NCBI RefSeq assembly: GCF_033097525.1
Contig: NZ_CP109907.1
Span: 372,001-436,000 of the forward strand
Source: Sphingobacterium sp. UGAL515B_05
GTDB lineage: Bacteria > Bacteroidota > Bacteroidia > Sphingobacteriales > Sphingobacteriaceae
Reading direction: 5' to 3'
DNA length: 64,000 nt
The position numbers and the translations under genes are program-made. Of the stretch, positions 32,806 to 41,705 are shown one piece after another; the first letter of the stretch is position 1, and each line of letters starts with the position of its first letter. The notes beneath the pieces were generated by a model that ran no database searches, was not told the origin of the DNA, and was given only the letters and a program-made list of their open reading frames with translations.

Positions 32806-32828
32806 AAACTAAATTTGAATGGTTTACT

Positions 32829-32864
32829 CGTGATCTGCCTTTATACTCATCTAGGCAGATCACG
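32829..32864 (-). terminator. Strong hairpin downstream of the 197-residue gene
   Basis: CGTGATCTGCCT / AGGCAGATCACG, perfect 12-bp stem with a 12-base loop. Occupies the same place relative to the NTF2-like relic as the 3157-3197 hairpin does to copy 1. Confidence 0.6.
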
Positions 32865-32881
32865 CGTTATAGAGATACTTA

Positions 32882-32910
32882 TTTATACAAATTGATCGAT
32901 TTGGATACTT
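32882..32910 (-). pseudogene. 3'-end relic of an NTF2-like gene
   Basis: ACAAATTGATCGATTTGG followed by ATACTT matches the final codons (KVSKSINSYK) of the NTF2-like genes. It ends exactly where the stop codon of the 197-residue gene begins, so two genes were joined here. Confidence 0.6.
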
Positions 32911-33502
32911 ACTCATACCAATAATCGAGTGGTACATATTGATATTTAGTCTTCACCGTTGTCTTATTGTTGTACATATCGTAAATACGCTGATGAACAA
33001 TATAAAATTTCCCATCAGACGAAGTCGCCCGTATTTCATAGGGTTTTGTTGCATGATCTCTATAGGCAGCTGAATAAATTCCTTCATATCCTTTATAAAC
33101 AGTGACATTTAAAATATTACCGGAATCATAATACTCAATAATCAACGTATTTCCCCCATTCGGATCAACTTCTCGATATCTAGCCTTACGGCCAAATACA
33201 CGATCAACTACCGGTTTATTTGCCTTGGGTGTAAATCCGGCAGGAAACAGCTCAAATGTATATCCCAATCGATGTTTGTACGACCTAAATTTGGCTTTAA
33301 CAGCTGTCTTTGACGGAAGGCTAGCAATAGCTCGATTGAACTCAAGTTCTTTTTGGCTTTCAATAATGCTATCCTGTCGTTGCTTTGCCTGCATAGCCAT
33401 CAGGGTCTGAACAATAAATTCGATTTTATCAGTGTCATTTATATCGCCTACCGATAATACATCAGCTTCAAACTCCTTATCTGTATTCTTATATCCGATC
33501 AC
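32909..33502 (-). CDS. Hypothetical protein, probably 5'-truncated
   Basis: About 197 residues from a GTG at 33502. The frame stays open ~45 bp further upstream but no ATG exists before a stop, so the original N terminus is likely lost. No signal peptide. Visible motifs: a helical region with MAMQAKQRQDSIIESQKE, then a beta-rich part (LGYTFELFPAGFTPK, NTLIIEYYDSGNILNVTVY, YEIRATSSDGKFYIVHQRIY). No family recognised. Its 5' end meets a plus-strand gene fragment and its 3' end abuts an NTF2-like relic, so both borders look recombined. Confidence 0.45.
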   Translation of the reverse strand: MIGYKNTDKEFEADVLSVGDINDTDKIEFIVQTLMAMQAKQRQDSIIESQKELEFNRAIASLPSKTAVKAKFRSYKHRLGYTFELFPAGFTPKANKPVVDRVFGRKARYREVDPNGGNTLIIEYYDSGNILNVTVYKGYEGIYSAAYRDHATKPYEIRATSSDGKFYIVHQRIYDMYNNKTTVKTKYQYVPLDYWYE

Positions 33503-33520
33503 TCTATACTTCTGCTTTAA

Positions 33521-33751
33521 CTCAGTTTTCCTATTCCTCAGATCGTACTAACCTTTGGAGAAATTCAAAACTTTACATTTATAGATGTGGATAAAGCCAT
33601 TTCTACTGCCTTATTAGCGCATAAAGATGGACTATACGTTGTATTTGTCAATGGTACCGAAATCAAGCAGCTTACAGATCCTGTTGAGATCGATGAAAAA
33701 TCTGAGATAGCCATCATTAGATTAACATTTCTGGCCGGAAGAATGACGTAA
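33521..33751 (+). pseudogene. Fragment of a possible ubiquitin-like (beta-grasp) small protein
   Basis: An open frame of ~76 codons without ATG. The end reads DGLYVVFVNGTEIKQL then VEIDEKSEIAIIRLTFLAGR, a pattern like ThiS/MoaD-type beta-grasp proteins (VNG, a loop, acidic D-E, hydrophobic strand, terminal AG). The 5' end is missing at the junction with the 197-residue gene. Assignment is tentative; the fragment is probably not expressed. Confidence 0.35.
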
Positions 33752-34039
33752 AAAAAAGCACATCTCCCGATGTGGCTTTAATAGACATATAGCCCAGTAG
33801 TGGTCTGCCCTCCCCATTACCGGGCAGACCATTCCCAAAATTCGCACAAAGTCGGCGGTAAATAACATGTATTCAACAGCAACTTCCCAAACGTCACCCC
33901 ATAGTGATAACGCCAAGAATTGATTGGCATATTGACCATTTCACCCCCTTTTTTTGCTGTAAATCCCCTCGAATTATCCAATTCATTGTAACGATAATTG
34001 TACCTAACATAACTCAATTTATAACCAAAATTCTTATTA
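33752..34039. other. Hairpins and leader upstream of SusC (PUL 1)
   Basis: A degraded GCACATC/GATGTGGC hairpin (33759-33778) and GGTCTGCCC/GGGCAGACC (33811-33840 area) come first, then ~190 bp of SusC leader containing no -7 box that I can support. Confidence 0.4.
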
Positions 34040-37000
34040 ATGAAAAGATGGAAGAAGATTAAATCTCGTCTAGGAATTTTTATATTTCTAATGACGGCAA
34101 CTTGTTGTGCAGCTATGGCGCAACAGGTTCGTGTACAAGGAAAAGTCTCCTCGGAAAATGACGGCACAGCGGTATCAGGCGTCACAGTAAGTGTCTTGGG
34201 GGGCACTATGCGCGTATCTACGGATGGAAATGGAAACTATGTACTTAATACCAACAAAACTGCGACATTAGTATTTAGTAGTGTCGGCTACGCACGTCAG
34301 GAAATTTCCCTGACCGGAAAAAAAACAGATGCCAACAATACCATCACCTTAGACATCCAAATTAAACTAAACGAAAATGTTATCGACGATGTCGTTGTCA
34401 CGGGTTTTGGTCAACGCGAAAAAAGAGCTTCCGTAGTTGGCTCCGTAACCACGATTAATCCGAAAGAATTAAAAGGCCCGACGAGCAACCTAACCACTAT
34501 GCTCGCTGGAAGGGTTGCCGGTATGATTGCCTTTCAACGCAGTGGTGAACCTGGATCTGATAATGCGAATTTCTTTATTCGGGGACTTGGAAGTTTTGGT
34601 ACCGGAAAACAGGACCCATTGATTCTCATCGATAACATCGAATCTTCACCGACCGATATGGCCCGCTTACAGCCCGATGATATTGCGAGCTTTTCTGTCC
34701 TTCGCGATGCCAATGCGGCCGCCATGTATGGTGCCCGGGGTGCAAACGGCGTCGTTCTGATCACCACAAAACTGGGTAAAGAAGGGGCTACAAAATTTGA
34801 ATTCCGTACAGAAAGTAATGTTTCTACCAATACCCGAAATTTTAAATTTGCAGACAACATCCGCTACATGGAAATGGCCAACGAGGCCTACCTGACAAGA
34901 CCTGCTGACGCGGCCAGTGGACAGGGGCTTCCGTATTGGCAGACCAAAATTGACCATACAAGAGCCGGAGACAATCCGCTGCTCTACCCGAATAATAATT
35001 GGATTGACCAGCTTATAAAAGACTATACCATAAACCAACGCAATAACCTAAATATCAGCGGCGGTGGAGCAAAAGCAAAGTACTACCTATCCGGTACATA
35101 TAACATCGACAATGGTATTTTGAAGATGAACGGAATCAACAATTTCAATAACAATATCAAGTTAAAAAATTACTCCGTCCGTTCAAATGTTGATATCAAC
35201 TTTACCCCTACAACGACAGGTATCGTACGTGTATATGCTCAGTTTGACGATTACAATGGACCGATCGGCAGCACAGACGAAAATGGAAGCCGTATCAATG
35301 GTGGAGCTGCGACCTTCAGACGCGCCATCTGGTCGAATCCTGTGATGTTCCCGGCGATCTATCCGTCTTCGTATATGCCATACATGAATCACCCTTTATT
35401 TGGTAATGCACTAAATAGGAATGGTGGTTTATTTGTAAACCCTTACGCCGAAATGGTACGTGGTTACCAAGAATTTAATACCTCGACGATCATGCCACAG
35501 ATTCAGATTAACCAAAATCTAAATGCATTGATCCCCGGTCTGAGCCTTACGGCAATGACCTATCTAAAACGTTATGCTTATTTTGAAGTAAGCCGCAAAT
35601 ATAATCCTTTCTATTACACGGCATCTGCTGATGCTTCTGGCGATCTAAGCCTCCGGGTCATGAACGATGGTTCACTGGGATCGATCGGAACTGTTGGTAC
35701 CGAATACCTCGATTATTCGGAGTCTGCAAAAGAAGTGAATTCGATGTTTTATGCACATGCGATTGCCAGCTATAATCATGCTTTTGGTAAGCATAATGTA
35801 GGAGCCACAGTGATCGGTTTAGTTCAGAATTCATTGAGTGGGAATGCCGGAAACTTGCAATTGTCGCTGCCTTCACGCAATATCGGTCTTTCTGGTCGCT
35901 TTTCGTACAATTTTGATGACCGTTATATCGCCGAGTTTAACTTTGGTTACAATGGTTCGGAACGCTTTGCCAAAAATCGTCGCTTAGGTTTTTTTCCTTC
36001 TTTTGGGCTTAGCTACAATATTTCCAATGAATCATTTTTCGAACCTGTCAAAGATGTCATTTCAAAACTAAAAATCCGTGCCACCCATGGTTTTGCCGGG
36101 AACGATCAGATCGGCCGTTCGCAAGATCGCTTTTTCTATTTATCTGATGTAGACATGAATGCCTTTCAGATTGGATTTGGTGAGCTTTCGGGATATACCA
36201 GACCAACCATCGCCATACGACGTTATGCCAATGAGGATATCACATGGGAGCGATCGCGCCAGACAAACTTAGGACTCGAACTCGGCCTCTTTAAAGACCT
36301 CGAGTTAAATGTAGATGTATACAAACAGATCCGGAGCAATATTCTCACCGGCCGATCATATATACCGAGTACAATGGGCCTTCGCGCCGCGATCGTCGCC
36401 AATACGAATAAAGCCGAAAGTAAAGGGGTAGATGTGACGCTAAATTATAACAAAAACTTTGGCGACAGCTGGTACATTCAGGGACGTGGAACGATGACTT
36501 ATGCCGTGAGCAAGAAACTGATTGTAGATGAACCCGCATACAAAGAAGCCAGTCGCTATACAGTAGGTACTTCGGCGTCCCAAGAGTTTGGTTATATCGC
36601 TGAACGACTTTTTGTGGACGATCAGGAGGTACTGAATTCTCCGGTTCAATTCGGAAAACCGGGCTTAGATTATCTGGGTGGAGACATCAAATACCGTGAC
36701 GTAAATGGCGATGGACAGATTACAGATTTAGACCGCGTCGCGATCGGATACCCCACCACGCCAGAAATGATCTATGGCTTTGGCGGTACTGTGGGTGGAA
36801 AAGGCTTAGATTTTAGCTTTTACTTTCAGGGATCTGCACGCTCTTCCTTTTTCATTAATCCCGAAAATATTTCGCCCTTCTATTTAAATGGTGGTTCGCA
36901 AAACGGCCTTCTACAGGTCATTGCCGATAGTTATTGGAGTGAAGAAAATCGAAATCTATACGCCTTTTGGCCTCGTCTAAGTGAAAACATTATAGCGAAT

Positions 37001-37249
37001 AATAACCAAAGAAGTACCTGGTGGATGCGTAGTGGTGCTTTCCTTCGATTGAAAACAGTGGAAGTAGGTTACACGTTTAAGGAAAGTTTGATGAAACGCC
37101 TCAAAGCAAAAAACCTTCGGGTATACGCCAATGGAATGAATTTATTTGCCTTAAGCTCTTTTAAAATGTGGGATGTCGAGATGGGTGGAAAAGGAATAGG
37201 CTATCCGATTCAGGCCGTATATAACATAGGCTTACAACTGAGCTTTTAA
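34040..37249 (+). CDS. susC: SusC-like TonB-linked outer-membrane transporter (PUL 1)
   Basis: 1069 residues. Signal peptide ~1-31 (IFLMTATCCAAMAQQ); carboxypeptidase-like domain ~33-115 (VQGKVSSENDGTAVSGVTV); TonB-dependent plug ~120-240 opening with DDVVVTGFGQREKR and including DPLILIDNIESSPTDMARL and AAAMYGARGANGVVLITTK; the remainder is a 22-strand barrel ending PIQAVYNIGLQLSF. It imports oligosaccharides captured with the SusD partner 22 bp downstream. Substrate unknown. Confidence 0.95.
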   Translation: MKRWKKIKSRLGIFIFLMTATCCAAMAQQVRVQGKVSSENDGTAVSGVTVSVLGGTMRVSTDGNGNYVLNTNKTATLVFSSVGYARQEISLTGKKTDANNTITLDIQIKLNENVIDDVVVTGFGQREKRASVVGSVTTINPKELKGPTSNLTTMLAGRVAGMIAFQRSGEPGSDNANFFIRGLGSFGTGKQDPLILIDNIESSPTDMARLQPDDIASFSVLRDANAAAMYGARGANGVVLITTKLGKEGATKFEFRTESNVSTNTRNFKFADNIRYMEMANEAYLTRPADAASGQGLPYWQTKIDHTRAGDNPLLYPNNNWIDQLIKDYTINQRNNLNISGGGAKAKYYLSGTYNIDNGILKMNGINNFNNNIKLKNYSVRSNVDINFTPTTTGIVRVYAQFDDYNGPIGSTDENGSRINGGAATFRRAIWSNPVMFPAIYPSSYMPYMNHPLFGNALNRNGGLFVNPYAEMVRGYQEFNTSTIMPQIQINQNLNALIPGLSLTAMTYLKRYAYFEVSRKYNPFYYTASADASGDLSLRVMNDGSLGSIGTVGTEYLDYSESAKEVNSMFYAHAIASYNHAFGKHNVGATVIGLVQNSLSGNAGNLQLSLPSRNIGLSGRFSYNFDDRYIAEFNFGYNGSERFAKNRRLGFFPSFGLSYNISNESFFEPVKDVISKLKIRATHGFAGNDQIGRSQDRFFYLSDVDMNAFQIGFGELSGYTRPTIAIRRYANEDITWERSRQTNLGLELGLFKDLELNVDVYKQIRSNILTGRSYIPSTMGLRAAIVANTNKAESKGVDVTLNYNKNFGDSWYIQGRGTMTYAVSKKLIVDEPAYKEASRYTVGTSASQEFGYIAERLFVDDQEVLNSPVQFGKPGLDYLGGDIKYRDVNGDGQITDLDRVAIGYPTTPEMIYGFGGTVGGKGLDFSFYFQGSARSSFFINPENISPFYLNGGSQNGLLQVIADSYWSEENRNLYAFWPRLSENIIANNNQRSTWWMRSGAFLRLKTVEVGYTFKESLMKRLKAKNLRVYANGMNLFALSSFKMWDVEMGGKGIGYPIQAVYNIGLQLSF

Positions 37250-37271
37250 TGTGAACTACAATTAAGAAATC

Positions 37272-39200
37272 ATGAAAAATAAAAATATGAAAAAGACAGC
37301 AACCTATATCGCATGCCTCTTGTTTAGTGCTTTTGGAGTTTCTGCCTGTAAAGATTATATCGATGTCGTTCCGGACAACGTGGCGACAATTGACAATGCC
37401 TTTTCCTTACGAAATGAAGCTGAGAAATTTCTCTTCACCTGCTACTCGTGGTTACCAAATAATTCGGATGCCCAAAGCAATATTGGATTTCTTGCCGGCG
37501 ATGAGGTATGGCTACCTGTTGCCCAGCGGGAAATCTATCCGGCGAATAACTGGCGTATCGCCCGCGGCGGGCAGAATGTCAATCAACCACTTGTAGACTC
37601 CTGGAGAAGTGGTTTATGGATCGCTATCCGAGATTGCAATATCTTTTTAGAAAATGTTTCTGATCTGTCCAAGGTACCTGATCTCTCAATCGATGATCGT
37701 TCGCGATGGATTGGAGAAGTATTGTTTCTAAAAGCTTATTACCACTATTTGTTATTCCGCCAATATGGACCAATTCCCGTTGTCGAAAAAAACATCTCAC
37801 TTGACGCAGATCAGTCTGCTGTACGGGTAGAACAGCGCCCTGTCGATGAGGTGGTCAATTACATTGTTTCTTTGCTGGACTCTGCTGCACAAAAATCTGT
37901 TCCTTTAATTATCCCCAATAAGGCCGCGGAACTTGGACGGGTGACCAAACCCATCATTCAGGCTGTAAAGGCTGAGGTATTGCTGACTGCCGCAAGTCCC
38001 CTATTCAATGGAAATACAGATTATCAGGCCATGCGCAATAGCAAAGGCGAACAGCTGTTTAATCCAACTTATGAGGCCTCCAAATGGACGAAGGCCGCGG
38101 AAGCTGCAAAAGCGGCAATTGAATCTGCCGATGCTGCGGGCATCCGCTTCTTCCCTTTCAATAAGGCCGAATATGGACAGTTTAAAATGAGCGATGCAAC
38201 CGCACAGGTGCTGGGCATCAACCTGGGCTTCAATGAGCGTTGGTCTGCTGAACACATCTGGGCAAACCCCAATTACCAGGCATGGAATATACAGCGGGAT
38301 GCGATGCCCCTCTTAACCCCGGAAGCAGTGGTCGGTACGGCAAGACAACACCTCAGCGCACCGCTGAAAATTGCAGAAATGTTTTACACAAAAAATGGTG
38401 TCCCCATCAATGAGGATAAAACCCTCGATTTTAACGACAAGTCGAGTCTACGCGCGGCTACCGCTGCAGATCGGTATTATATCAAAGAAGGGTATACTAC
38501 AGCGCGTCTAAACTTCGACCGCGAGCCCCGATTTTATGCTGACCTGGGTTTTGACGGCGGCATCTGGTTCAAGTTTGATACCAAAAGCCTATCGGATGAG
38601 GATACGTATTATGTACAGGCGAAGCTAAATCAGCCGGCTGGTGCCAATAACCATGGGTGGATCAATGAAACTGGATACTTCCTTAAAAAATTAGTGAATT
38701 GGGAACAAGCTTTCAGTAGCAATGGTGTCAGTTATAAATCCTACCCTTGGCCAGATATGCGCCTAAGCGATATTTATCTGATGTATGCTGAGGCGTTGAA
38801 TGAAGCCAATGGTCCTTCAGCTGATGTTTACACGTATTTAGACCGCATACGTGAACGTGCTGGGATCCCCGGTGTCCTAACGTCTTGGAGCCAGTATTCG
38901 TCAAACCCAGACAAGCCTACGACCAAAGAAGGTCTTCGCGAAATTATCCAGCGTGAACGAATGATCGAATTGGCCTTTGAAGGAAAACGCTATTGGGATC
39001 TAAGGCGCTGGAAACTGGCCGTTAAATATTTCAATCAGAACATTACCGGATGGAGCGTAAATCAGGAGATCAGTGCAGATTATTACCAGATAAGAACATT
39101 GTTTCAGCAGACATTTGTGGCCCCTAGAGATTATTTCTGGCCAATTGCCCAAGGTGAATTAACGGTAAATCCTTCGTTGACACAAAATTTAGGCTGGTAG
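37272..39200 (+). CDS. susD: SusD/RagB-like glycan-binding lipoprotein (PUL 1)
   Basis: 642 residues. Lipobox FGVSAC near residue 26. N-terminal SusD-like region with LRNEAEKFLFTCYSWLP and WIAIRDCNIFLENV; TPR-type helices (FLKAYYHYLLFRQYGPIPVVE); and the RagB/SusD C-terminal part with DIYLMYAEALNEANG, IRERAGIPGVL and RERMIELAFEGKRYWDLRRW. Sits on the SusC barrel and hands over glycans. Longer than most SusD proteins (usually 500-580 aa). Confidence 0.95.
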   Translation: MKNKNMKKTATYIACLLFSAFGVSACKDYIDVVPDNVATIDNAFSLRNEAEKFLFTCYSWLPNNSDAQSNIGFLAGDEVWLPVAQREIYPANNWRIARGGQNVNQPLVDSWRSGLWIAIRDCNIFLENVSDLSKVPDLSIDDRSRWIGEVLFLKAYYHYLLFRQYGPIPVVEKNISLDADQSAVRVEQRPVDEVVNYIVSLLDSAAQKSVPLIIPNKAAELGRVTKPIIQAVKAEVLLTAASPLFNGNTDYQAMRNSKGEQLFNPTYEASKWTKAAEAAKAAIESADAAGIRFFPFNKAEYGQFKMSDATAQVLGINLGFNERWSAEHIWANPNYQAWNIQRDAMPLLTPEAVVGTARQHLSAPLKIAEMFYTKNGVPINEDKTLDFNDKSSLRAATAADRYYIKEGYTTARLNFDREPRFYADLGFDGGIWFKFDTKSLSDEDTYYVQAKLNQPAGANNHGWINETGYFLKKLVNWEQAFSSNGVSYKSYPWPDMRLSDIYLMYAEALNEANGPSADVYTYLDRIRERAGIPGVLTSWSQYSSNPDKPTTKEGLREIIQRERMIELAFEGKRYWDLRRWKLAVKYFNQNITGWSVNQEISADYYQIRTLFQQTFVAPRDYFWPIAQGELTVNPSLTQNLGW

Positions 39201-39233
39201 TCCTTTCAATTTTATCCTTAAAGTCATAAAGAA

Positions 39234-40430
39234 ATGAACATAAACAGAAAATTGATACAGACCATATTTTTGTTCTGCATCTTATTCCAAAACTGCAAAG
39301 AAGAAATTCAAGTCGCTCCTGTTGTCAACAGTACTGCACCGGGGCAAGTCAGTAATGTGAAGGTAGAAAACCTGGCCGGGGCCGCACGTATTACCTATAC
39401 CTTACCAAAAGATCAGGATCTATTGTATGTCAAAGCCGTCTATCAATTAAAATCAGGTAAAGAAATGGAGGTGAAATCCTCCTACTATAACAACACACTT
39501 CTCGTGGAAGGTTTTGCAGATACAAATCCGCATTCGATCAAGCTCTATGCCGTAAATAGAAGTGAAATCAGTTCGGCGCCTATCGAAGTCTCCGTAACGC
39601 CTTTAGAAAATCCCATCTGGAATACCTTTCGGAGTCTGGAGGCCATTCCAGCTTTTGGTGGCATTCGGATCACTGCCGAAAACGAGACTGAGAAAAATCT
39701 CACCGTGATGGTGATGGTCGATTCGTTGGGTGAATGGGTACCTTCTGTAGACAACATCTATACTTCCGCTAAACAGATTTCACGTACCATCCGTGGGTTT
39801 GCACCAAATCCCAAACAGTTTGCGATTACCGTGAGAGACAAATACATGAATTTTACCGATACGCTTGTGACGACTTTGACCCCGCTGTTTGAACAGGCAC
39901 TTCCCAAATCACGGTATACTGCGGTTACATTACCCACCGACGCCAAACAGCAATATACTTCCACCGGACTATCCAAGATGTGGGACGGAGACAATTGGAA
40001 CTGGCCCAATATATCTTTGACTGACGTCACTGTCAATGGCCCACAATGGGTCACATTTGATACCGGTAAGTTGGCCAAAATGAGCCGCATTGTGATCTGG
40101 GACTATCCAGAATACACCAACAGTGGCCGTATGTATTATTATGGTGGGAACGTGCGATTTTTTGAAATATGGGGTTCGGACAACCCGCCTTCAGACGGAA
40201 GCTGGAACAACTGGACGCGCTTAGGTACCTTCGAAAGCAAAAAGCCTTCTGGACTACCCATGGGGCAACAAACAGATGAGGACTATCAACTTGCCAATTC
40301 GGGTTTAAGCTTTGACTTTGATATCAGTGCACCGAAGGTCCGCTATCTACGCATCAAAACCATTAAAAATTGGCAGGGATCGTCCTTTATGTCCATCGCC
40401 GAATTACAGGTTTATGGCGATCCACGTTAA
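39234..40430 (+). CDS. PUL lipoprotein with DUF4959, DUF5126 and DUF5000 (discoidin-like) domains
   Basis: 398 residues. Lipobox LFQNC near residue 21. An N-terminal FN3-like DUF4959 domain (APGQVSNVKVENLAGAARIT), a middle DUF5126-type domain (~115-215) and a C-terminal discoidin-like fold (DGDNWNWPNIS, WVTFDTGKLAKMSRIVIWDY, VRYLRIKTIKNWQGSSF, SIAELQVYGD). Surface carbohydrate binding is expected. Lies 33 bp after SusD. Confidence 0.85.
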   Translation: MNINRKLIQTIFLFCILFQNCKEEIQVAPVVNSTAPGQVSNVKVENLAGAARITYTLPKDQDLLYVKAVYQLKSGKEMEVKSSYYNNTLLVEGFADTNPHSIKLYAVNRSEISSAPIEVSVTPLENPIWNTFRSLEAIPAFGGIRITAENETEKNLTVMVMVDSLGEWVPSVDNIYTSAKQISRTIRGFAPNPKQFAITVRDKYMNFTDTLVTTLTPLFEQALPKSRYTAVTLPTDAKQQYTSTGLSKMWDGDNWNWPNISLTDVTVNGPQWVTFDTGKLAKMSRIVIWDYPEYTNSGRMYYYGGNVRFFEIWGSDNPPSDGSWNNWTRLGTFESKKPSGLPMGQQTDEDYQLANSGLSFDFDISAPKVRYLRIKTIKNWQGSSFMSIAELQVYGDPR

Positions 40431-40460
40431 TACAACTTGTTTATTATCAATTAGACTATT

Positions 40461-41696
40461 ATGAAAGTAGCACATATTAAAACATTCTTTATCATGTCTT
40501 TGCTTAGCATGGCCATGCTTTCTTTCCTTTGCTGTTCAAAAAGTGATGATTATAAAAAGTACCTGGAAGGCGGTGAAATTTCCTACACCGGAAAAATTGA
40601 TTCCGTCAAGGTCTTCTCTGGTAAAGAGCGCGTCTATATCACTGGATTATTTATGGCCGACCCCAAGGTAGATCGCCTCAAAATATACTGGGATAATCGG
40701 CAAGATTCGACTGAGTTAAAAATCAATCGTACGGCTGGCGTAGACACCTTAAAAATTTCACTGAAAATAAGTGAAGGAGTACATAATTTTGAACTTATCA
40801 CCTATGATGCCCAAGGCAATAAGTCGCTAAGCGTTTTTAAAACTGGCGTATCTTATGGCGAACGGTTCAGCTCGGGACTTATCAACAGACCAATGTATGC
40901 TGTTGACTACTTTGCTGGCGATCAAAAAACCACCGTCAATTGGGGGGGAATCGATCTGACAAGTGGTGCTCAGTTTACAGAAGTTGAGTATACCAATACG
41001 TCAGGTAAATTAGTTGTTCAAAGAGACTCTATCAAGTTAGGTAAAAGTATTCTATCGGATTTTCTCCCTGGCAAACCACTCCGCTATCGTACATTGTTTG
41101 TCCCGGATTCTTTAAGTATAGATACATTCTACACGAACTATTCCGCAAATATATCGCCCAAGGAGGTTTATCTAAAAAACATGAACTTTCCTTTCGAGAC
41201 TTCTGCCATGGGCGGTGATCGCTGGGGCACTCCGGCGGTGTGGCTTGTCAATGATGCGGCAAAGAACTTCAAGACAGCAGATGGAAAATATTATGGTGGA
41301 ATTGAGATTCGGGATAAAAAAGCCTGTTTATCTTTGGAAGCAGGTTGGTGGCAATGGGCCTCACCCTCACCCAACTTAGCGCCAATTGTAAATGGTAAGA
41401 TTTATCAAACGACCAACCTACAGCCCGGAAAATATCGTTTTACAGTCTCAAAGATTGACAAAGGCAGCGCCGGTGTCGTTCACCTCATCGCCGCAAAAGG
41501 CAATGCCTTGCCCGATCAATCAGCCTTGAATACAGCCTTAGGCTTTCAAACCCTATCTGGAAGCAGTGCAATATTCGAATTTACCGTAACAGAAGCAGGA
41601 CCTGTAACCTTGGGTTTTCTCGGAAACATGAATGGAACCGCATCAGACGGCTCTTATTTTAAAGTCTCTGGCAATATGATCTTTGAAAAATTATAA
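40461..41696 (+). CDS. PUL lipoprotein with DUF4998 and DUF5013 domains
   Basis: 411 residues. Lipobox LSFLCC near residue 22. DUF4998 with FN3-like strands (KIDSVKVFSGKERVYITGLF, DRLKIYWDNRQDS) then a C-terminal jelly roll with the DUF5013 look (DRWGTPAVWLVNDAAKNF, LSLEAGWWQW, KIYQTTNLQPGKYRFTVS). A surface glycan-binding protein by analogy with PUL partners. Part of the SusCD operon, 30 bp after the DUF4959 gene. Confidence 0.8.
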   Translation: MKVAHIKTFFIMSLLSMAMLSFLCCSKSDDYKKYLEGGEISYTGKIDSVKVFSGKERVYITGLFMADPKVDRLKIYWDNRQDSTELKINRTAGVDTLKISLKISEGVHNFELITYDAQGNKSLSVFKTGVSYGERFSSGLINRPMYAVDYFAGDQKTTVNWGGIDLTSGAQFTEVEYTNTSGKLVVQRDSIKLGKSILSDFLPGKPLRYRTLFVPDSLSIDTFYTNYSANISPKEVYLKNMNFPFETSAMGGDRWGTPAVWLVNDAAKNFKTADGKYYGGIEIRDKKACLSLEAGWWQWASPSPNLAPIVNGKIYQTTNLQPGKYRFTVSKIDKGSAGVVHLIAAKGNALPDQSALNTALGFQTLSGSSAIFEFTVTEAGPVTLGFLGNMNGTASDGSYFKVSGNMIFEKL

Positions 41697-41705
41697 CCAA
41701 AATAG

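Larger units (their letters stand above)
32498..32908. other. Intergenic region with R2 copy and NTF2-gene relic
   Basis: Holds R2 variant copy D, the GCCACAT hairpin, a strong GTGATCTGCCT hairpin, and a ~30-bp relic of the NTF2-like 3' end. Confidence 0.6.
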
